A DNA stretch of 7,362 bases from JASFRI01 sp050115015 (GTDB lineage Bacteria; Acidobacteriota; Polarisedimenticolia; CBDVAL01): positions 1-7,362 of the forward strand of contig JASFRI010000206.1 in NCBI GenBank assembly GCA_050115015.1. The letters are read 5' to 3'. Position 1 is the stretch's first letter; every line of letters begins with the position of its first letter. Below are positions 1 to 6,170 of this stretch, in pieces. The notes below the pieces were generated by a model. That model was not told the origin of the DNA and did no database searches. It was given only the letters and a program-made list of their open reading frames with translations. The position numbers and the translations under genes were made by a program.

Positions 1-551
1 CCCCGGGCCTGCCCGTGGTCGGCACGGTGGGCCGCCTGGTGCCGGTGAAGAACCAGGAGCTCTTCCTGCACATGGCGCGGCAGCTCTCGGATGCCGGGGT
101 GCGGGCGCGCTACGTCATCGTCGGGCACGGCCCGCTGGAGGACGAGCTGCGGCGGCTGGCCGGGGAGCTCGACCTCGCCGGCGAGGTCCTCTTCACCGGC
201 TTCCGGTCCGACGTCATGACGGTGCTGTCGCTGTTCGACGTCGCGGTGCTGACCTCCCACTCGGAGACCTCGGCTTACGCCGTCTCCGAGCCGATGTCCC
301 TCGGACGCCCGGTGGTGGCCACCGCCGTTGGGGGCGTCCCCGAGCTCGTGGAGGACGGCGTCGACGGCCGGCTCTGTCCGCCCGGCGATGCCGCGGCGCT
401 GGCGGAGGCCGTCCGGGCCCTCCTCGAGGACCCGGACCGTGCACGGGGGATGGGGGAGAAGGCGGCGCGGAAGGTGCGGGAAGATCTGTCCCTCGCACAC
501 ATGGCCGACCGGCTCGAGGCGGTCTACCGCCGGGAGGTGCAGGCGCGGTGA
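1..551 (+). CDS. Glycosyltransferase family 4 (GT-B), C-terminal part, 5' truncated
   Basis: This is the C-terminal Rossmann domain of a GT4-type retaining glycosyltransferase. It would transfer a sugar from a nucleotide-sugar donor to a growing glycan at the inner face of the membrane. The reading frame is open from base 3 to the stop at 549-551, with no stop before the window edge, so the acceptor-binding N-terminal domain lies upstream. The usual landmarks appear in order: GTVGRLVPVKN (about 21-53), YVIVGHGPLEDEL, the FTGF strand, then SETSAYAVSEPMSLGRPVVAT (about 261-323), followed by GGVPELVEDGVDGRLCPPGD. The donor-binding E-x7-E pair is intact, at codons 264-266 and 288-290. Pro rather than the common Ala follows the second Glu. 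The stop overlaps the next start (GTGA), indicating translational coupling to the deacetylase. The family call is strong, but the sugar specificity cannot be read from sequence. Confidence 0.93.
   Translation, partial: PGLPVVGTVGRLVPVKNQELFLHMARQLSDAGVRARYVIVGHGPLEDELRRLAGELDLAGEVLFTGFRSDVMTVLSLFDVAVLTSHSETSAYAVSEPMSLGRPVVATAVGGVPELVEDGVDGRLCPPGDAAALAEAVRALLEDPDRARGMGEKAARKVREDLSLAHMADRLEAVYRREVQAR
532..550 (+). promoter_or_regulatory. Shine-Dalgarno site deciding the GTG start of the deacetylase
   Basis: GGGAGGTG at 532-539 lies eight bases before the GTG at 548-550. It sits inside the last codons of the glycosyltransferase gene. This strong site, together with the GTGA stop/start overlap, supports GTG 548 as the true start and suggests coupled translation of the two proteins. 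Confidence 0.7.
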
Positions 552-1381
552 GCCGTCTGCTGAAGGAGGTGGGGCTCGCCGGCTGCGTGGCGCTCGGACG
601 CCTGGTGCGGCGGCCGGGGCTGGCGGTCCTCGCCTACCACTCCATCGACGACAGCGGCTCTTACATGAGCACGTCGCCGGCGATGTTCCGCGTGCAGATG
701 GAGTGGCTACGCGACCACGGCTACCGCGGGATCTCGATCCGAGATCTCTTCCAGACGGAGCGGCCCGCCCAGAACGCGGTGATCCTGACCTTCGACGACG
801 GCCTCGCGAACTTCGCCGGGGCTGCCTGGCCGGTTCTCGCCGGGCTGGGGTTCACGGGCACGGCGTACGTCCCCACCGGCTTCCTCGACGGCGAGGCGGC
901 CTGGTATGCGGACTACGATCTCCCCCGCATGGCGTGCATGAGCTGGGAGGCCCTCCGGGACGTGCATCGGGCCGGGGCGGACATCGGGAGCCACGCCGTG
1001 ACGCACCGGGACCTGACGGCGCTCCCCGAGGCGGACCTCCGGGACGAGCTCCGCGGGTCCCGGGCCGCCCTGGAGGACGGTCTCGGCGCCTCCGTGGAGC
1101 ACCTGGCCTATCCCTTCGGCGCCTCCGACCCGCGGGTGGAGCGGGCCGCGCAGGAGGCCGGCTACCGCTCCGCGGTCATCCTGGGGCGGGGGCGATGGCG
1201 GCCGTGGGAGGTCCCCTTCGCCATCCCCCGGGACAGCCTGGACCGGATCGCCATCCGGCACCCCCGCACCGCCCGCCTCAGCGTGGAGGCCTGTGTGCGC
1301 GGAACCTTCACGTGGTACGCCGAGGCCAAGGCCCGGATCCGCGGCCCCTTCACCCGGCCACCCCACCTGCGAGGCGCCTGA
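548..1381 (+). CDS. NodB-type polysaccharide deacetylase (carbohydrate esterase 4-like)
   Basis: This is a predicted metal-dependent deacetylase that removes N- or O-acetyl groups from a polysaccharide or its lipid-linked precursor. The 277-residue protein has the NodB fold signatures in order: AYHSID (29-34), motif 1 TFDDG (81-85), motif 2 SHAVTH (148-153) and a motif 3 segment AYPFG (187-191). By family knowledge, D83 is the catalytic base and D84, H149 and H153 bind the metal; all are present. Motif 3 has Tyr-Pro-Phe-Gly rather than the Arg-x-Pro-Tyr of chitin and peptidoglycan deacetylases, a variant I associate with exopolysaccharide-type members. The N-terminus is mildly hydrophobic but is interrupted by charged residues (KE at 6-7, RR at 21-22). 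I see no convincing signal peptide, so it may act in the cytoplasm or at the membrane on an unfinished chain. It follows the glycosyltransferase with a four-base overlap. Substrate is unknown. Confidence 0.92.
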   Translation: MSRLLKEVGLAGCVALGRLVRRPGLAVLAYHSIDDSGSYMSTSPAMFRVQMEWLRDHGYRGISIRDLFQTERPAQNAVILTFDDGLANFAGAAWPVLAGLGFTGTAYVPTGFLDGEAAWYADYDLPRMACMSWEALRDVHRAGADIGSHAVTHRDLTALPEADLRDELRGSRAALEDGLGASVEHLAYPFGASDPRVERAAQEAGYRSAVILGRGRWRPWEVPFAIPRDSLDRIAIRHPRTARLSVEACVRGTFTWYAEAKARIRGPFTRPPHLRGA

Positions 1382-1516
1382 AAAGGCGGCACGGAGCGCC
1401 CTCACTTGACCCCCCCCGGACGCTGCCCTACACTTCCGCGGAGGCAAAGCATTGATTCAAGTGTATTTCGACGATTGCTCCGTCGCGCGGGCGGCGGGCG
1501 GAGGGAGCGTTCATCC
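1382..1516 (+). other. Intergenic leader between deacetylase and glycosidase genes
   Basis: This 135-base gap holds the predicted promoter and then a patch (about 1447-1478) clearly richer in A/T than its surroundings, as expected for a 5' untranslated leader. GGAGGGAG at 1500-1507 is a good ribosome-binding site nine bases before the ATG at 1517. A weak GGCG/CGCC inverted repeat occurs just after the deacetylase stop. It has no T run, and I do not call it a terminator. No coding sequence is supported here. Confidence 0.55.
1406..1434 (+). promoter_or_regulatory. Predicted sigma70-type promoter for the glycosidase-to-sulfotransferase operon
   Basis: TTGACC at 1406-1411 matches the -35 consensus at five of six positions. 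TACACT at 1429-1434 matches the -10 consensus at four of six. The spacer is exactly 17 bases (1412-1428), the optimal length. It lies in the longest gap between genes, 83 bases before the next ATG, so transcription would begin near 1441 and leave a leader of about 75 bases. An uninterrupted run of eight C (1410-1417) straddles the end of the -35 box and the start of the spacer. Nearby bases are otherwise GC-rich, which makes the match stand out. No start-site data are available, so it remains a prediction. Confidence 0.6.
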
Positions 1517-3145
1517 ATGAGATTCGTGAGGGGACTGGCGACGACCGTGGCCATCCTGACCCTGATCCACTGCTCCAGCCGGGCGGATGGGGAGGACAAC
1601 GTGCCGGCGGAGGGCACGCCGCCCTCGCAGCTGGCCGCCGCCGCCACGCCGGCGGAGCCGTCCCGGGCCGCGGGAGCCCCCGCCCCGGCCGCGGAGCCCC
1701 ATCCCGTCGCGAACGCCGCTCCGGACCCGCAGCAGGAGAACAGCGGCGGGTCCCAGGGGCAGACGACGGCCGAGGGCAAGCCCGAGACCCAGGAGCTCCA
1801 GGGGATCGGACCCGCGGGCCGCAAGCTCGACGAGTCCCCCTTCGGCCTCCACGTGATCAACAACGACCTCGCCGGGGCGCACGAGATCGGGGGCCGCTGG
1901 ACCCGGCACCTGATCCTGTGGATGAAGCTGGAGCCCCGTCCGGGGCAGATGAAGGACCTCGCGCGGGCGGTCCCGCGGATCAACCAGATCCACGACGCCG
2001 GCTTCGAGATCCTGCCGCGCATCGTGTCGGTGAACCCCTGGGCGAACCAGAAGCGGATCAACCAGATGAACCAGGAGGCCGCCAAGAAGAACATGCCGAT
2101 GGGGAACTGGACCTACATCGGGATGCCCTCGGACATCGACGCCTACAAGCGGTTCGTCACGACGGTCGTCGAGTCCTTCGACGGCGACGGCGTCAAGGAC
2201 CTGCCGGGGCTGAAGAAGGGGGTCAAGTACTGGCAGGTGGAGAACGAGTGGGACTGGCGCTGGAAGGACAGCCCGGAGCAGTTCGTGGAGTTCCTCAAGA
2301 TCGCCCACGACACGATCAAGGCCGCGGATTCCGAGGCCACCATCGTCCTCGGAGGCATCTCCAAGCTGGAGCCGGACGTCTTCTACAACGGCATGCTGGG
2401 CAGCTCGATCCAGGTGAAGGGCCGGACCATCACCCCGGAGATCCTCGGGAAGCAGCCGAACTTCAAGGAGCAGTACCCCCTGCGGCGGAAGGTGCTGGAG
2501 GATGGGTATCCCTACTTCGACGTCATCTCCTTCCACCAGTACGGGGACTTCGACGCCATCCGGCAGGAGACGGAGTACCTGAAGGGGATCATGAAGGACA
2601 AGAATTACGTCCGCCGGATGTGGATCACCGAGGCCGGCGGTCCGTTCATCGCCGACGGCGAGAAGTACACGGAGGAGATCCAGGCGCAGCAGGTGGTGAA
2701 GTACTACGTGACGGCCCTGGCCAGCGGCGTGGACGTGATCTTCTGGAGCACCTACTTCCCGACCCCCGAGTGGGGAGCGTCGTTCGCCAATACGTCGCTG
2801 ATGGCGAACAAGACCCAGAGAAAGCCCGCCTGGAGCACCTACAAGCTGATGGCGACCCAGCTGGAGGGGGTCGACGGCGTGGAGTGGATCGCCGACGCGC
2901 CGCACGCGGCGTTCGTGCGGTTCACCCGCGGCGGCGAGCGGCCGGTCCTGGTGGCCTGGAGGGATCCGAAAGGGCCGAGTGCGGACGAGATCATCAAGAA
3001 GGTCGAGTCGCACTACGGAAACCGCCTCGAAGGCAAGACCTTCCACGTGACGCACTACGACGGCAGGACCGAGACGGTCAAGGACTTCCGGGAGGGGATC
3101 CGAAACCTCCTCGATTCGGGACCGATCTTCATCGAGGTCCGCTGA
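1517..3145 (+). CDS. Secreted clan-A glycoside hydrolase (GH39-like), probable exopolysaccharide-processing glycosidase
   Basis: This is a predicted TIM-barrel retaining glycosidase exported by the Sec system. The ATG at 1517 is chosen because it follows a good ribosome-binding site and begins a typical signal peptide: basic MRFVR, hydrophobic core to about residue 18, and likely signal peptidase I cleavage after SRA (residue 23). An in-frame TTG at 1406 would erase the signal peptide and overlap the promoter. Of the 542 residues, 24-95 are a low-complexity Ala/Pro/Glu/Gln linker. The barrel covers roughly 105-445. KYWQVENEWDW (238-247) carries the Asn-Glu pair with E244 as acid/base, SFHQYG (338-343) is a later strand, and MWITEAGG (368-375) offers E372 as nucleophile. 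A C-terminal beta-rich part (about 455-542) follows, as in GH39-type enzymes. PslG of the Psl locus is a characterised analogue in context, so a chain-trimming role is inferred. The exact GH family is uncertain (GH39, GH5 or unclassified). Confidence 0.85.
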   Translation: MRFVRGLATTVAILTLIHCSSRADGEDNVPAEGTPPSQLAAAATPAEPSRAAGAPAPAAEPHPVANAAPDPQQENSGGSQGQTTAEGKPETQELQGIGPAGRKLDESPFGLHVINNDLAGAHEIGGRWTRHLILWMKLEPRPGQMKDLARAVPRINQIHDAGFEILPRIVSVNPWANQKRINQMNQEAAKKNMPMGNWTYIGMPSDIDAYKRFVTTVVESFDGDGVKDLPGLKKGVKYWQVENEWDWRWKDSPEQFVEFLKIAHDTIKAADSEATIVLGGISKLEPDVFYNGMLGSSIQVKGRTITPEILGKQPNFKEQYPLRRKVLEDGYPYFDVISFHQYGDFDAIRQETEYLKGIMKDKNYVRRMWITEAGGPFIADGEKYTEEIQAQQVVKYYVTALASGVDVIFWSTYFPTPEWGASFANTSLMANKTQRKPAWSTYKLMATQLEGVDGVEWIADAPHAAFVRFTRGGERPVLVAWRDPKGPSADEIIKKVESHYGNRLEGKTFHVTHYDGRTETVKDFREGIRNLLDSGPIFIEVR

Positions 3146-3161
3146 AGCGGGCGGCGGTGCC

Positions 3162-4646
3162 ATGGTGGGCTGGAAGGTCGCCGGGGGGCTGACGGTCGCG
3201 GTGGCGGCGGTCTGCATGGTAGTCATCGCCTACCTGAGCATCCTTTCCCCCCCCGTGGCGGTCGTCCTGGCGGCGGGAGCGGCGTTCGCCTTCCTCGCCT
3301 TCTCCCGGCCGTTCGAGGCGCTGCTGATCACGTTCTTCACGTTCCCGTTCGAGTACCTCACGGTCCTGTTTCCCGCGGATTCCTACGGCAGCGGCGGTCC
3401 GCTGAACTTCATCACCATCGTCAAGCTGATGCTGGGCAGCGTCGTGGCCGCCGGCGCGCTCCGGATGCTGGTGAGCAAGGACGAGCGCTTCCTCCGCAAC
3501 CTCTGGATCACGCCGATCCCGCTGCTGATCCTCACGTTCTACGCCATGTGCTGGATGAGCCTGGCGAACGCCCGCAGGCTCCCCGCGTTCGTGGTGAACA
3601 TGGTGAGCATCGGCGCGGGGATCACGGCGTTCTTCGTCCTGATCAACCTGATCGCCACCCGCCGCAGGCTCTACGCCTTCCTCAAGGTCGTCTTCTTCTC
3701 GTACATCCTCATCTCGATGATGGGGATGTTCGAGGCGATCACGAAGGAGCACGTCCTCAAGCTCGCCGGGCGGCCGATGATCGAGCGGCCCTGGACCCAG
3801 AACAAGGAGGCCTTCCGGGTGGCGGGACCCTCAGGCGATCCGGACTACTATGCCATCAGCGTCATCTTCGGCCTGATGATCACCTTCGCGGTGCTCCCGC
3901 TGGGGAAGAGCCGCCGCTGGCGCCTGGGCGTGATGGCCGTGGCGTTCATGCACTTCCTGACCGTGGTCGCCACGGCCTCCCGGGGGGCGGCGCTGAGCAC
4001 CGGGCTGGCGCTGGGGTTGCTCTACCTGTTCGCGCGCTTCCCCCACAAGCTGCTGGTGGGCGTCACGGCCGTCGCGCTGCTGGGCGCGGGCTTCGCGATC
4101 TTCAGCCTGACGGTCTCGCCGCGCGCCGCCGCCCGCTACAGCGGCGGCGACACGACGAGCTGGGAGGAGCGCCTGGGGTGGGTGCAGATGTGCGTCGACA
4201 TGACCGCCGATGCCCCGTTCCGGGGTGTCGGTTCCGGACAGTTCGTGGTCCTCTACCACCGCTACACGGACTCCCACCTGGTCCCCCGGAAGGAACCGGA
4301 GTCGGCCCAGAACACCTACGCCCAGATGTCCGCCCAGAACGGCATCCCCACGACGCTGGTCTACGCCCTGGCGAACCTCGTCCTGTGGGCGCTGCTGTGG
4401 CACGTCATGTGGCGCACCCGGGACCCGATCCTCCGGCACGTGGCGGTGAGCTTCTTTGCCCTGGCCCTGTCGTTCTGGTTCTTCTCGCTGACCCTGGACC
4501 TGGTCGAGACGGAGATCGGCTGGATCCTGTTCGCCACGGGGGTCGTGCTCTGGCGGATCCACGCCCGGGACGTGTCGGAATCCGTTCCGGACCCGCGACC
4601 CCGGCGGGTCCCTTTCGGATGGCCGGAACCGGCCCGACAGGCGTAG
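3162..4646 (+). CDS. O-antigen ligase / Wzy-like polysaccharide polymerase, multi-spanning membrane protein
   Basis: This predicted inner-membrane protein of 494 residues has about ten to twelve hydrophobic segments, for example near 7-28, 33-47, 51-70, 118-134, 144-164, 172-190, 230-246, 254-270, 275-291, 297-317, 395-415 and 427-463. The pattern and motifs fit the O-antigen ligase/Wzy superfamily, which joins lipid-linked glycan units or transfers them to an acceptor on the periplasmic side. Recognisable motifs are RVAGPSGDPDYYA (219-231), TASRGA (271-276), the large loop with PFRGVGSGQF (352-361) and SAQNTYAQMSAQNG (381-394). In the last, Gln383 occupies the place where relatives usually have His before Asn. 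The ATG is 16 bases after the glycosidase stop and has only a weak ribosome-binding site, so translation may depend on the upstream gene. Codons 29-31 contain eight consecutive C (3247-3254). Polymerase and ligase cannot be told apart from sequence alone. Confidence 0.85.
   Translation: MVGWKVAGGLTVAVAAVCMVVIAYLSILSPPVAVVLAAGAAFAFLAFSRPFEALLITFFTFPFEYLTVLFPADSYGSGGPLNFITIVKLMLGSVVAAGALRMLVSKDERFLRNLWITPIPLLILTFYAMCWMSLANARRLPAFVVNMVSIGAGITAFFVLINLIATRRRLYAFLKVVFFSYILISMMGMFEAITKEHVLKLAGRPMIERPWTQNKEAFRVAGPSGDPDYYAISVIFGLMITFAVLPLGKSRRWRLGVMAVAFMHFLTVVATASRGAALSTGLALGLLYLFARFPHKLLVGVTAVALLGAGFAIFSLTVSPRAAARYSGGDTTSWEERLGWVQMCVDMTADAPFRGVGSGQFVVLYHRYTDSHLVPRKEPESAQNTYAQMSAQNGIPTTLVYALANLVLWALLWHVMWRTRDPILRHVAVSFFALALSFWFFSLTLDLVETEIGWILFATGVVLWRIHARDVSESVPDPRPRRVPFGWPEPARQA
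3247..3254 (+). repeat. C8 homopolymer tract inside the polymerase/ligase-like gene
   Basis: Eight consecutive C residues fall in codons 29-31 (Ser-Pro-Pro). Loss of one C would shift the frame onto a TGA at 3325-3327 and truncate the protein after about 54 residues. The only other run of eight C in the window is in the promoter spacer (1410-1417). Confidence 0.9.
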
Positions 4647-4649
4647 ATT

Positions 4650-4664
4650 AAGGGTGAACCGATG
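4650..4664 (+). promoter_or_regulatory. Ribosome-binding site of the DUF3604 gene
   Basis: AAGGGTG at 4650-4656 lies five bases before the ATG at 4662, in a 15-base gap after the preceding stop. It supports this ATG, which also places the twin-arginine motif right at the N-terminus. Confidence 0.55.
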
Positions 4665-6125
4665 CGACGCCGACGCTTCCTGAAGCTGGCCCTGGGCACC
4701 GCCGTGGCGGGGTACCTGCCGGTGCGTCCGGGGGGCCTGCTGGCCCCCCGGGCCCTCGCCGGCACCGTGAGCCCCGGCGAGTACCTGGACGGCCTGTTCG
4801 CCGGACTCCAGCTCTACTGGGGCGATCTGCACGGACACACGGGCTTCAGCGACGGGTTCGGGACCCCGTCGGACTACTACGACGTCGCCGAGCTCGAGAA
4901 TCAGCTCGACTTCTGCGCGCTCACCGACCACGCAGGATGGATGAACTACTTCGGGAACCGGATCGCCATGACGGACGGTTCGGCGCTCGACCTCTGGGAG
5001 CGGGCCATCGCCCTGGCGGGCGCACGTACCGTTCCCGGCTCCTTCGTCGCGTTCGCGGGGCTGGAGTGGACGAACGACGCCACCGGGCACCGGAACGTGA
5101 TCTTCGCGAACCTCGACCAGTTGCCGGATCGGCCCCCCTCCGCCTTCTCGCACCCCACCCCGGCGGACCTGTGGGAGGCCCTGGAGCCGTATCCGGCGAT
5201 GACGATCCCCCACCATGTCACGCGGTGGGGGAAGCTGATGGACTGGTCGGAGTACAATCCGGTCACGGATCGCCTGGTGGAGATCTACTCGAAGTGGGGG
5301 AACGGGGCGAGCGTCTACACGCCGTACGAGCCGCACACCCGCTACATCCAGTACCCGTTCCTCCGGCAGCAGGCGGAGCAGAGCGGCGTGGACGCCCTGT
5401 ACGAGCTCTACGGGCACAGGATCGGCATCATCGCCTGCACCGACACCCACCAGGGACGCCCCGGCTCCACGGCGGTCGACGGCCGCCGGGGGACCGTGGT
5501 GCCGAAGGGGCACTACCCGGGAACCGGGGAGGCGTTCCTCGACGCCCTCGAGCAGGGCTACACCTACGATCACCGGGAGCCCACCGGCGGTGGCGGCGGC
5601 CTGGCGGGCGTCTGGGCGCCGGCGCTGACCCGGGAGGCGCTGTGGGAGTCGCTGTACGGGCGGCGGACCCTGGGGACCACCGGCATCCGGCCCGTCGTGA
5701 GGTTCGGGGTGGGGGATTTCGCGAATCCGTCGAACGGCGCTCCCATGGGGACGGAGCTCCAGGTCACCGGGAGCCCGGTGCTGCTGGCCTCGGTGGTCCC
5801 GGAGCCGGGCAGCGCCGTCACCGAGATCCACCTCCTGAAGACGAATCGCCGGCTGCTCACCGCCCGGAACCCCGCCCCGGGAGAGGCCGTCTTCGTCCGG
5901 GACGACGATCTGGCGGTGGGGGAGACCGCGTGCTATCGTGCGCGGATCCTCGTGCGCCAGGAGCGCACCGCGAACCTGGACGGCGACACGATCCTTCGCT
6001 ATGACCAGGAGAACAACCGGTTCTACCAGAGCGACGACGCCCGGCTGGATGAGCAGGTCTGGACCAGCCCGGTGTGGGTCACCCGGGTGGCACCCTCCGG
6101 GATCGGGGGGCCCGCGGGCCTCTGA
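4662..6125 (+). CDS. Tat-exported DUF3604 family protein with PHP-like metal site
   Basis: This 487-residue predicted metal-dependent hydrolase acts outside the cytoplasm. It starts with a twin-arginine signal (RRRRFLK, residues 2-8), a hydrophobic stretch and probable cleavage after ALA (31-33), so it should be exported folded, consistent with a cofactor or metal loaded inside the cell. YWGDLHGHTGFSDGFG (52-67) is the DUF3604 hallmark. Candidate metal ligands resembling the PHP phosphoesterase set are H57, H59, D64, H90 (in LTDH), E135 (GLEW), H184/H185 (IPHH), and D261 and H263 (CTDTHQGRPG). The family segment YGRRTLGTTG (332-341) and the closing WTSPVWV (467-473) are also present, so the protein looks complete. 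DUF3604 has no agreed function that I know of. PHP relatives are mostly phosphoesterases, so hydrolysis of a phosphorylated or other substituent on the polysaccharide is only inference from the neighbourhood. It is preceded by the polymerase-like gene and followed by a sulfotransferase. Confidence 0.9.
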   Translation: MRRRRFLKLALGTAVAGYLPVRPGGLLAPRALAGTVSPGEYLDGLFAGLQLYWGDLHGHTGFSDGFGTPSDYYDVAELENQLDFCALTDHAGWMNYFGNRIAMTDGSALDLWERAIALAGARTVPGSFVAFAGLEWTNDATGHRNVIFANLDQLPDRPPSAFSHPTPADLWEALEPYPAMTIPHHVTRWGKLMDWSEYNPVTDRLVEIYSKWGNGASVYTPYEPHTRYIQYPFLRQQAEQSGVDALYELYGHRIGIIACTDTHQGRPGSTAVDGRRGTVVPKGHYPGTGEAFLDALEQGYTYDHREPTGGGGGLAGVWAPALTREALWESLYGRRTLGTTGIRPVVRFGVGDFANPSNGAPMGTELQVTGSPVLLASVVPEPGSAVTEIHLLKTNRRLLTARNPAPGEAVFVRDDDLAVGETACYRARILVRQERTANLDGDTILRYDQENNRFYQSDDARLDEQVWTSPVWVTRVAPSGIGGPAGL

Positions 6126-6131
6126 TCCCAT

Positions 6132-6151
6132 CCGGTCCCCGCCGGGGCCGG
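6132..6151 (+). other. GC-rich hairpin between DUF3604 and sulfotransferase genes
   Basis: CCGG (6132-6135) and CCCC (6137-6140) can pair with GGGG (6144-6147) and CCGG (6148-6151), leaving a three-base loop and a single bulged T at 6136. No T run follows, so it is a poor intrinsic terminator. It could attenuate transcription or stabilise mRNA, or be chance in GC-rich DNA. Confidence 0.35.
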
Positions 6152-6170
6152 CTCCTCGGACAAGAAAGAG

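Noticed and set aside
1406..1516. TTG at 1406 as start of the glycosidase gene
   Set aside because: It would add 37 residues before a good signal peptide, has no suitable ribosome-binding site, and overlaps the predicted -35 box. ATG 1517 has a clear site.
1562..1576. Lipoprotein signal in the glycosidase (Leu-Ile-His-Cys)
   Set aside because: His before Cys does not fit the lipobox, where Gly, Ala or Ser is expected. Signal peptidase I cleavage after SRA is the better reading.
1511..3226. Long minus-strand open frame opposite the glycosidase
   Set aside because: Composition is repetitive (Leu/Val/Asp/His/Arg), there is no recognisable motif, and the plus-strand frame has a signal peptide and catalytic motifs.
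6132..6151. Intrinsic terminator between the DUF3604 and sulfotransferase genes
   Set aside because: The stem is plausible but there is no T run, and the sulfotransferase follows within 45 bases without a visible promoter.
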